This document shows, one piece after another, positions 34,482-40,993 of a stretch of 40,993 nt of DNA. The DNA is from Pseudobutyrivibrio sp. GTDB lineage: Bacteria; Bacillota; Clostridia; Lachnospirales; Lachnospiraceae. Below the pieces are notes generated by a model. It worked only from the letters and a program-made list of their open reading frames with translations. It did not search any database and was not told the DNA's origin. How positions within the stretch are numbered: the stretch's first letter is position 1; each line of letters opens with the position of its first letter. A program made the position numbers and the translations under genes. The stretch spans positions 1-40,993 of the forward strand of contig JAILGH010000040.1 of assembly GCA_024697025.1 (NCBI GenBank), read 5' to 3'.

Positions 34482-34937
34482 ATGGGTTTATCGGAATTAC
34501 GAGCAAGACTTGATGCTCTCAAGGCGCAAAAAAGACAAATAGAAGCTGATATTGACAAATATCAGAAGAGAAGAGCTGATGTTGAAAAGTTAAAAAAGAA
34601 ATTGACTGAAGTAGGCGATGATAACTATGGCAAAGTCAATAAATGGGGCAATTCTATTATAAATAACTTTGACGCGGCGTTAAAAGGAACAAGTAGTGTT
34701 GCTAAAGTGGTTGTCCAGGTCAACGAAGAGCTTGAAAAAGCTAGCTTATCAGATGCTTCAATCTCTAGCGGAATAACTGAAATGACGAATGAGATTAGTA
34801 GGATAGACCGAGTTTTAGAAGGTCTTTATTCAGATTTGCAAACCTGCAATGCTAATATTCGGGCTACCGAAGAGGCGATTGCTGCTGAGCTTAGAAGATT
34901 GGCAGAAGAAGCGGCGAGGGCAGCTGCAAATAGGTGA
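34482..34937 (+). CDS. Coiled-coil protein of the T7SS locus (DUF5082/YwqH-like)
   Basis: A 151-residue, almost fully helical protein, starting MGLSELRARLDALKAQKRQI and ending in an Ala/Glu/Arg-rich helix. Length and pattern resemble DUF5082 proteins (YwqH), encoded next to LXG toxins in Bacillus as helper or partner proteins; this is recognition by style only. GGAGG precedes the start. The next gene is the long candidate effector, so a partner or chaperone role is likely. Confidence 0.7.
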   Translation: MGLSELRARLDALKAQKRQIEADIDKYQKRRADVEKLKKKLTEVGDDNYGKVNKWGNSIINNFDAALKGTSSVAKVVVQVNEELEKASLSDASISSGITEMTNEISRIDRVLEGLYSDLQTCNANIRATEEAIAAELRRLAEEAARAAANR

Positions 34938-34975
34938 CAGGACGAAGTTGATGGATGTAATTCGAAAGGTTTATT

Positions 34976-36241
34976 ATGGGAGAATTAACTATTAAATATG
35001 AAGATTTACAAAGTATAGCTGACAATGCAAATACATTGGCATCTAAAGCGGAAGAATATGTGGAATCGTTGCAGAATGACGTTGTAAATACGTTTTCGGG
35101 TGTTACAGCAGGAGTCAATGATATTTTGGAGTCAGCACAATATTATGTAGTGACTAAACAAAATCAGTTGGCTTCAAAAGCAACGGAATATTATACATTT
35201 GCTGTGAATGTGGGCAATTTAATAGCACATGCAAAGGAAGCAGATAAAGATGTTGCGACTAAGATAGAGAACAATCAAGAAGATTTCTTAAAGAAGAATT
35301 CTGATATTAAGGCTGCTGAAGGCATAGACGCTTTTTTAATCAATCTGTTTGTAGAGGTAAAGAATGCGTGCCCATTGTTTGAGATAGTTGTGAATATAAC
35401 GGTAGCAATTTTTGATGAATTAGGAAGTGAATTAGATGCACTGAAATATTTCTACGAATGTGGTGGTGGAAAGGAGATTTGCCAGATAATTGGAGCTGCG
35501 ATTTTAGTTGTTGCTTCTGTAGCAATATTATTGGCAGCATTCCCAGTTTCATTGGCATTGACACTTGAAGGAATTGTTTCGATGGCAGCGCTTGTATCTG
35601 GAGTGATTGGCTTGGTAAATTCGGGTTTTAATCTTACATATTCAGTAATTGCACTTGATTCACGACAAGATGGTGATCCAGCGTGGGCTAAAATTTATGG
35701 AGATACTGATAAAGCATCTGACTCTTTACGATTAACCAATTTTGATTCTAAGTTAGGCAATACTCTCAGTTATCTTGGCGCAGATGCTATAGATACAGTT
35801 GAATTTGTAACTGACTGTATATCCATAGGAAATATGAGCAAAAATCTTTTGAAAAAAGGTATTGGAGAAGGCTGGACTAAGGTGTTTACAGGTGGAATCA
35901 AGGGATTTAAGCCTGAACCAACTAAGATGCTTGATGATATTAAAGGGGTATATAACACCAGCATTAAGGGCGGTTTTAGACTCACTAAGGAATCTTCTAA
36001 GTATTATAAAGCTTTGGGATTAAACCTGAAGACACTGCAAAAGGACTTTGATGTAGCAGTTGGTCTGTTTTCTGGAGAAAAGAGTTTTGGGGATGCCTTT
36101 GGTCAGTATTGGTCTGTAAGTAGAAATATACAGACATCTTCTACATACAAGATATATGATAAAGTTATTAAAACCTTGGACAAGGAAAGCAGTTTAAGAG
36201 GTAATTGTTTTGGAAGTAAGTTGATTGATTACTATTTTTAA
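34976..36241 (+). CDS. Candidate T7SS effector with WXG/LXG-like N-terminal domain
   Basis: A 421-residue protein. Residues 1-105 are a helical domain (LTIKYEDLQSIADNANTLA, SGVTAGVNDILESAQYYV) that is closely related to the N-terminus of the protein starting at 40772, about half the residues being identical. That pattern, a shared targeting domain with varying C-termini, is typical of T7SS effector families. Residues about 165-220 are a long hydrophobic stretch (two helices) that could insert in a membrane. The last 200 residues, rich in Lys and Gly, match nothing I know. No signal peptide. Two small helical proteins precede it and two duplicated membrane proteins follow, the order effector then immunity. 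Toxin activity is inference. Confidence 0.75.
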   Translation: MGELTIKYEDLQSIADNANTLASKAEEYVESLQNDVVNTFSGVTAGVNDILESAQYYVVTKQNQLASKATEYYTFAVNVGNLIAHAKEADKDVATKIENNQEDFLKKNSDIKAAEGIDAFLINLFVEVKNACPLFEIVVNITVAIFDELGSELDALKYFYECGGGKEICQIIGAAILVVASVAILLAAFPVSLALTLEGIVSMAALVSGVIGLVNSGFNLTYSVIALDSRQDGDPAWAKIYGDTDKASDSLRLTNFDSKLGNTLSYLGADAIDTVEFVTDCISIGNMSKNLLKKGIGEGWTKVFTGGIKGFKPEPTKMLDDIKGVYNTSIKGGFRLTKESSKYYKALGLNLKTLQKDFDVAVGLFSGEKSFGDAFGQYWSVSRNIQTSSTYKIYDKVIKTLDKESSLRGNCFGSKLIDYYF

Positions 36242-36277
36242 GATGTTATATGAGATAGCTTTAAGAGGAATTACAAA

Positions 36278-36943
36278 ATGGAAAAATTGGATTTTAAAAA
36301 CAAGGTATTTATTGATGGCAAAGCCTATGGGAAATTTTTTGCCGTAGGTATGGTTCTACTCACTACAATTACTTTTTTACTTGTAGGAGTTTCAATAGTT
36401 ATTTATAAGGAAACTGGTGAGAACAGAATAGGGACTTGTATGTTGGTATTGACTATTATTGTTATTATTTTTGCATGTCTATCCAAAATCACCTGTGCCA
36501 ACAGTGCAATATTTAGTATGTACGATGGAGTATTGTACCGAATCAATCTTCCTAATCAGGCGGGAAGAGATGCTGCAGCTATGAGAGGCTTAGGACATTT
36601 TGCTGGAGGGGAAACGGCGGGAACATTGTTAGCAGGAGCAACACTTGTAGGTGAAGGAAACATAAGAGAAACACAACAAAATCAACTGGCGGAAGATGAG
36701 AACTATTTGAGGGAAACCCTTAGCCAGGAAGGATATAGTTTTCAAATCTTAGAAGTGTTATGGATGAAGCCATTCAAAAATGGTTATAAAGTAAAAATGA
36801 GATGTACGTGCCCGGGAATGTTTGTTGAATCACAAAAGCTAAGTTTCTACGTATTTCCAGGATATAACGATTATGATTTATTAATCGAGTATATTAAATA
36901 TTTTACAACTCATAAGACTGAGAAAACAAAATGGAAAATTTAG
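36278..36943 (+). CDS. Two-helix membrane protein, first copy of a tandem duplicate (candidate immunity protein)
   Basis: 221 residues. Two membrane helices lie at about 22-45 and 53-72. The cytosolic part (about 75-221) begins SKITCANSAIFSMYDGVLYR and includes NQAGRDAAAMRGLGHFAGGE. From residue 70 onward it is almost identical to the next protein, while the helices differ. I recognise no family; the C-terminal part looks like a PH-like or DUF-type beta domain. AAGAGG precedes the start. Position right after the candidate effector suggests an immunity role. Its stop overlaps the start of the next copy by 13 bp. Confidence 0.75.
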   Translation: MEKLDFKNKVFIDGKAYGKFFAVGMVLLTTITFLLVGVSIVIYKETGENRIGTCMLVLTIIVIIFACLSKITCANSAIFSMYDGVLYRINLPNQAGRDAAAMRGLGHFAGGETAGTLLAGATLVGEGNIRETQQNQLAEDENYLRETLSQEGYSFQILEVLWMKPFKNGYKVKMRCTCPGMFVESQKLSFYVFPGYNDYDLLIEYIKYFTTHKTEKTKWKI

Positions 36944-37578
36944 ATTTTAAAAACAAAGTATTTATTGATGGAAAAGCCTATAGAAGTTTTTATATTATAG
37001 GAATGATAGTGACGTGTATTATAGCTTTTGCTACAGTAGTAGTTAGCTGGATAATGGGTGAAGAGGTGTTTATGTTTTCTATGCTGGTATTTGTTATTTA
37101 TATCATCATTTTCACATGCTTATCCAAAATCACCTGTGCCAACAGTGCAATATTTAGTATGTACGATGGAGTATTGTACCGAATCAATCTTCCTAATCAG
37201 GCAGGACGAGATGCTGCAGCCATGAGAGGCTTAGGCCACTTTGCCGGTGGAGAAACAGCGGGAACATTGTTAGCAGGAGCAACACTTGTAGGTGAAGGAA
37301 GCATAAGAGAAACTCAGCAAAACCAGCTAGCAGAGGATGAGAACTATTTGAGGGAAACCCTCAGCCAGGAAGGATATAGTTTTCAAATCTTAGAAGTGTT
37401 ATGGATGAAGCCATTTAGAAATGGATATAAAGTAAAAATGAGATGTACATGCCCGGGAATGTTTGTTGAATCACAAAAGCTAAGTTTCTACGTATTTCCA
37501 GGATATAACGATTATGATTTATTAATCGAGTATATTAAATATTTTACAACTCATAAGACTGAGAAAACAAAATGGTAG
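36931..37578 (+). CDS. Two-helix membrane protein, second copy of the tandem duplicate
   Basis: 215 residues. The first 17 residues (NLDFKNKVFIDGKAYRS) and all after residue 65 match the preceding protein with very few changes, but the membrane helices between them are clearly different. ATG 36931 lies within the last codons of the first copy, with no separate ribosome binding site, so it is probably translated by coupling. The role is as for the first copy, possibly against a different effector or as a heterodimer partner. Confidence 0.75.
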   Translation: MENLDFKNKVFIDGKAYRSFYIIGMIVTCIIAFATVVVSWIMGEEVFMFSMLVFVIYIIIFTCLSKITCANSAIFSMYDGVLYRINLPNQAGRDAAAMRGLGHFAGGETAGTLLAGATLVGEGSIRETQQNQLAEDENYLRETLSQEGYSFQILEVLWMKPFRNGYKVKMRCTCPGMFVESQKLSFYVFPGYNDYDLLIEYIKYFTTHKTEKTKW

Positions 37579-37609
37579 AGAAAATATATGTTATGAAAGG
37601 ATGCGAAAT

Positions 37610-38935
37610 ATGTCAAAAGAAGATTTTAATGAGTACATGAATCAAGCAAAGATATTGCTTGGTCAAGGCAAAGGAGAAGAAGCTATAAAGTATTTTACTA
37701 AAGCTGAACAGGAAGATAATTTGAATGAGGAGGTTTATCTTGGAAAAGGTGTTTCTTTAGCTAATCTTGAAAGATATGAAGAAGCTAAAGAAGAGCTTTC
37801 AAAAGTCTTAAAGTTAAAGAAAGATAATGGATTAGCTTTATTCCATCTAGCCAATATTGAAGTTTTACTTGGCAATAAAGCAAAAGGCATAGAGCTGTAT
37901 AATAATTCAATTGCAGTTGGATATGATAACGCACAGGTCTTTTATAGCTTAGGCCTTATGCAGGAAGAAGACGGAGATGATGATTTAGCAATTAGAAATT
38001 ATTCAAAGGCTATTATCAAAGATCCTAATAGACCAGATATCAGAATAAGGAAGGCTAGAGTTCAAATAAAAAATAATAGTCATCAGGAAGCACTACAGAC
38101 AATAGATGAGCTTATTCTTTCTAATCCAGATGTTTTCGAGGGATATCATCTTAAGTTTTTAGTGCTTGAGTCGTTGAATAAATTTGATGAGGCTGAGGCA
38201 GTTATTGATGAAGCATTATCGCTTTTCAAGAAAGATGTAAATTTTGCTTTAGACAAGGCAGCTGTTTTGATTGACAAAAAGCAGTATGACGAAGCACTTT
38301 CATATCTTTCAAATATTAAAGAGACAATGGAGGTGGCTGACACAAATTACGCACTTCGTCAAATCGCTATGCAAGAAGCTCGTATATATGCTTTTAAAGA
38401 GGATATTGATGGCTTGATTTCGTCAATAACTAAAGCGATAGATTTCAGCAAGAAGAATGACTTTGTAGATACTGAAGCATGGTTCATGCTTATGAATTGC
38501 TATATAACACAAGAGAAGTTTGACGAAGTATTAGAGATAGCTAGAACTCTAAAGGCAACAGACAAGGATGACTCTTATACTCTTTCAGCGCACTATTATG
38601 AACCTTTTGCATTAAAGGGGCTAGATAAGATGAATGAGGCAATGCCATTGTTTAAAGAGGCGGTTAGCTATTATAGAGCAAAGTCGTTAGAAAATCCAGG
38701 TGTTTTGGATTTCTATTCATACAGAGTTATGTGTTTAAGGGAAATGGGTGATTATGACAAAGCGCTTGAGCTTGCAGATTACCTAGTAAATGTGGGTGAG
38801 AAAGTTGCCGAGATGCATATTCTTAAGGCAACTGTTCTAGAAGCCGCAGGTAGAAAAGAGGAAGCCGACGGAGAAAGAAAGGTAGCAATTTCTGTTGCTC
38901 AACCGGGTTCTACAATTTCAAGACTTATTAGTTAG
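37610..38935 (+). CDS. TPR-repeat protein of the T7SS locus
   Basis: A 441-residue soluble protein built of about ten tetratricopeptide repeats (for example EEVYLGKGVSLANLERYEEA and AQVFYSLGLMQEEDGDDDLA). No signal peptide or membrane helix, so cytosolic. The frame starts at ATG 37601, but AAAGG touches that codon; ATG 37610 is nine bases from it and is preferred. TPR proteins often serve as chaperones or scaffolds in secretion loci; a role in handling the WXG proteins that follow is a reasonable guess. Confidence 0.88.
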   Translation: MSKEDFNEYMNQAKILLGQGKGEEAIKYFTKAEQEDNLNEEVYLGKGVSLANLERYEEAKEELSKVLKLKKDNGLALFHLANIEVLLGNKAKGIELYNNSIAVGYDNAQVFYSLGLMQEEDGDDDLAIRNYSKAIIKDPNRPDIRIRKARVQIKNNSHQEALQTIDELILSNPDVFEGYHLKFLVLESLNKFDEAEAVIDEALSLFKKDVNFALDKAAVLIDKKQYDEALSYLSNIKETMEVADTNYALRQIAMQEARIYAFKEDIDGLISSITKAIDFSKKNDFVDTEAWFMLMNCYITQEKFDEVLEIARTLKATDKDDSYTLSAHYYEPFALKGLDKMNEAMPLFKEAVSYYRAKSLENPGVLDFYSYRVMCLREMGDYDKALELADYLVNVGEKVAEMHILKATVLEAAGRKEEADGERKVAISVAQPGSTISRLIS

Positions 38936-38946
38936 GAGGAAGAATA

Positions 38947-39234
38947 ATGTTTTATTTTAACGAGACCGCATTGAATAATGCCAAAACGGCTTATGAGCAG
39001 TATGCGATAGATATGGGTAAGTTGAGCTCGACTCTATTCAATGATGTTGAAGATTTGAAGAATAGTGCGTGGCAGTCACAAGCAGCTGATGCTTTTTTTG
39101 AGAAATTTGATTTTGAATGGCATGAAAATATGAAAAAGTATCAAAAGGTCATTTCACATATGGCTGACAATATGAATATTGCTATTGATACCTATCAGCC
39201 AGTATGGGATGAAGCGGAAGAACTTGGTTTATAA
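38947..39234 (+). CDS. WXG100-like protein with WxS turn
   Basis: 95 residues, two helices. The turn is SAWQSQAADAFFEKF, so the usual WxG is W-Q-S. AGGAGGAAG gives a strong start. First of four small Esx-like genes in a row; sequence differs most from the other three. Confidence 0.82.
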   Translation: MFYFNETALNNAKTAYEQYAIDMGKLSSTLFNDVEDLKNSAWQSQAADAFFEKFDFEWHENMKKYQKVISHMADNMNIAIDTYQPVWDEAEELGL

Positions 39235-39259
39235 AAATAATTGAAAGGCAGGAAATGTT

Positions 39260-39553
39260 ATGGCTAATATTGTAATTACTCCATCAGAATTGCGTAGTTG
39301 TGCCACTAATCTTGAAACATATCTCGAAGATTATAATAAACGTATTGAGCAAATTAACACTAAACTTCTTGATGTTATTTCAAGATGGGAAGGTGCTGCA
39401 CATGATGAATTTCTTAGGCAATATATAGAAGATTTGTACCCATTTCTTAACTATGATATTCCTAACGTTGTTAGCACGTTGATTTCAGAATTAACAGGAG
39501 TTGCTGATGCGGTAGATAATACTGATGCAGAAGTTATGGATTCACTAAAGTAA
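39260..39553 (+). CDS. WXG100-family protein
   Basis: 97 residues with ITPSELRSCATNLE at the start and turn SRWEGAAHDEF, a WxG motif. It shares the ITPSEL/ISPEEL opening with the next two genes, so the three are paralogues. Likely EssC substrate. Confidence 0.9.
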   Translation: MANIVITPSELRSCATNLETYLEDYNKRIEQINTKLLDVISRWEGAAHDEFLRQYIEDLYPFLNYDIPNVVSTLISELTGVADAVDNTDAEVMDSLK

Positions 39554-39568
39554 AGGAGAATATTTGTT

Positions 39569-39868
39569 ATGTCCGAAATAAAGATTTCGCCAGAGGAATT
39601 AAGAGAGACAGCGGATTATTTAGTTACAGAACACCAAACAATTGTTGATTTGGTTGACAAAATGGTAAAGGATATAAATAGTACTACCGACAATTGGGAG
39701 GGCGCGGCCCAGCTGCAATTTGTTGATACATTTACAGAACAGATGGCACCAGCTTTAAAAGAGTCATTGCCAAATGTAGTAGAGGGTATTTCAAATCAAT
39801 TAAAAGGTGCTGCAGATGCAATGCAAGAAACTGATGAAGGCGTTGCAGATGCGTACGAAGGTAATTAG
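39569..39868 (+). CDS. WXG100-family protein
   Basis: 99 residues; KISPEELRETADYLV opening and turn DNWEGAAQLQFVDTF. Close to the following copy. The ribosome binding site is AAAGGAG. Likely EssC substrate or partner of an effector. Confidence 0.92.
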   Translation: MSEIKISPEELRETADYLVTEHQTIVDLVDKMVKDINSTTDNWEGAAQLQFVDTFTEQMAPALKESLPNVVEGISNQLKGAADAMQETDEGVADAYEGN

Positions 39869-39920
39869 GTAATAGTTCAGTAAAGATTAAAATATATTAA
39901 AAAATCAGGAGGATAACGAA

Positions 39921-40214
39921 ATGAATATTAGAATTTCACCAGAGGAATTAAGAGCAGCAGCAAACTTTGTTGCACAGAAGCAGGAGTCAATCAATAGCGA
40001 GGTAGCAGCTTTAAAGGCAAAGATTGATGAAGTATGTGATAACTGGGAAGGTGCTGCACAGAGCGGATTTATCGGTGTATTTGAAAGTGATACATATCCA
40101 ATGTTAAAGGATACTGTTCCACAGGTTCTTGAAGGAGTTTCTACAATGATGAATGGTGCTGCAGATGCACTTGAAGAGGCTGATCAGACTGTTGCAAGCA
40201 ACTTTGCAGGCTAA
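39921..40214 (+). CDS. WXG100-family protein
   Basis: 97 residues; RISPEELRAAANFVA opening and turn DNWEGAAQSGFIGVF. A strong CAGGAGGAT site precedes it, after a 52-bp AT-rich gap, the largest gap in this part of the operon. Codons look more regular and G/C-ended than in its neighbours, which may mean high expression. Confidence 0.92.
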   Translation: MNIRISPEELRAAANFVAQKQESINSEVAALKAKIDEVCDNWEGAAQSGFIGVFESDTYPMLKDTVPQVLEGVSTMMNGAADALEEADQTVASNFAG

Positions 40215-40235
40215 GAAGTAGTAAAGGGAAAAATA

Positions 40236-40754
40236 ATGGAAAGCTATAAGGTAGATAGTAAACTGTTTATTCCGTTAACGATTAGGCAGTTACAGATTAA
40301 AAAAATCATCCTAGTAATAATGTTAATATATGCAATATGTGTTTTTATTGAACTATTATTACACGGTTTTAATCCACGGCTGATGGGAAGTTTATTGATT
40401 TTCATATTGGCTGTAAATATAATCTTCCACTTTTTAAAAGAAGGTTATCAAAATAAAAAATTATTTATAAGTATTGGTATAGAAAACATATTACTAAGAT
40501 ATTCTGCGGTTGTATTTGATTTTGTCAAATCAGACATGGTTATTACTATACCTGTAGCTTCCATTAATAGCCTGGAGTACAGCGATAAGCTTAATGCACT
40601 AAGGCTAGTAGGTCCTTGTAAAAAGACATTTAATAATCAAGACATTGAAGTGGTGGGTGAATGGGTCGTGTATATCGACCCTAACTCCACTTATCAAGTT
40701 ATTAACGCAATAGAAGACAAAACTAAAAAGCAGGTTAAGTATTTAGACAGATAA
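40236..40754 (+). CDS. Small membrane protein, unknown (candidate immunity protein)
   Basis: 172 residues with two membrane helices (about 25-45 and 50-68) followed by a beta-rich cytosolic domain, the same plan as the duplicated proteins at 36278-37578 but without clear sequence identity. It precedes, by 17 bp, the second candidate effector. No known family recognised. Confidence 0.72.
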   Translation: MESYKVDSKLFIPLTIRQLQIKKIILVIMLIYAICVFIELLLHGFNPRLMGSLLIFILAVNIIFHFLKEGYQNKKLFISIGIENILLRYSAVVFDFVKSDMVITIPVASINSLEYSDKLNALRLVGPCKKTFNNQDIEVVGEWVVYIDPNSTYQVINAIEDKTKKQVKYLDR

Positions 40755-40771
40755 ATATTAGGGAGAAACAT

Positions 40772-40993
40772 ATGTCATCATTAACAATTGACTATAGTCA
40801 ATTAAAGACAATAGCTAGTAATGCGGATAGTCTAGCTCAAAAGACAGAAAGCTATTGCAGTGAGTTAGGAAGTGATGTGTACAGCAAATTTGATTCTGTT
40901 ACAGCGGGAGTAAATGATGTTTTGGCGTCAGCAATGTATTATGTGGCGGCAAAGCAAAAGAGCTTAACAGAAAAGGCTGAAGAATACTACGCA
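40772..40993 (+). CDS. Second candidate T7SS effector (N-terminal part, runs off the window)
   Basis: Seventy-four codons are visible from ATG 40772, preceded by AGGGAG. The sequence (LTIDYSQLKTIASNADSLA, SVTAGVNDVLASAMYYV) aligns without gaps with residues 1-75 of the protein at 34976, about half identical. The rest lies beyond base 40993, so the C-terminal domain cannot be judged. Confidence 0.8.
   Translation, partial: MSSLTIDYSQLKTIASNADSLAQKTESYCSELGSDVYSKFDSVTAGVNDVLASAMYYVAAKQKSLTEKAEEYYA

Noticed and set aside
1-40993. tRNA, rRNA or insertion sequence genes
   Set aside because: I read both strands for cloverleaf ends, rRNA landmarks and transposase motifs and saw none; a tRNAscan or ISfinder run would settle it.

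Overview
The window looks like chromosomal DNA of a low-GC anaerobic Firmicute, most likely a butyrate-producing Lachnospiraceae (Butyrivibrio/Pseudobutyrivibrio type; inferred from gene content and protein style, not from a 16S gene). Evidence includes the end of an electron-transfer flavoprotein alpha gene, an oxygen-sensitive class III ribonucleotide reductase, strong AGGAGG-type ribosome binding sites, and a Gram-positive type VIIb secretion (T7SSb) locus.

Left part (1-16.9 kb), mostly housekeeping and accessory genes in short units separated by hairpin terminators: etfA (partial), a secreted protein of unknown function, a MATE transporter, a GH2 glycosidase, a Mrp/ApbC Fe-S ATPase, a cyclophilin, a small membrane protein, a CNNM/CorC-type transporter on the minus strand, a TPR lipoprotein, nrdD with a fused glutaredoxin-like tail, and a large TIR-TM-propeller protein. 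The 0.69-kb gap before mrp holds a cluster of DnaA-box-like sites and, next to it, a 240-bp imperfect palindrome. The cyclophilin gene has a strongly folded leader. NrdR-like boxes lie upstream of nrdD.

Right part (17-41 kb): a second copy of the secreted protein family, then a good promoter (TTGACA-17-TAATAT at 18710-18738) leading into what looks like one operon of at least 21 genes running off the end of the window. Spacings are under 60 bp and no internal terminator was seen. Its order is: large Ig-like surface protein; membrane protease with a Cys in the nucleophile position and an FHA domain; PP2C phosphatase; membrane Ser/Thr kinase; small membrane protein with seven copies of an ET[T/Q/S][I/L/V]L motif; FHA protein; ParA/CpaE-like ATPase; YukD/EsaB-like ubiquitin fold; EssC ATPase; WXG100 protein; coiled-coil protein; long WXG/LXG-like candidate effector; two tandemly duplicated membrane proteins; TPR protein; four more WXG100 proteins; another membrane protein; and the start of a second candidate effector.

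My reading is a T7SSb in which kinase, phosphatase, phospho-threonine motifs and FHA domains (in the protease, the FHA protein and the EssC N-terminus) form a built-in phosphorylation switch, and in which candidate effectors travel with WXG100 partners and candidate immunity proteins. Recognisable EssA, EssB and EsaA/YueB are absent from the window, so either they lie downstream or the unfamiliar membrane proteins replace them.
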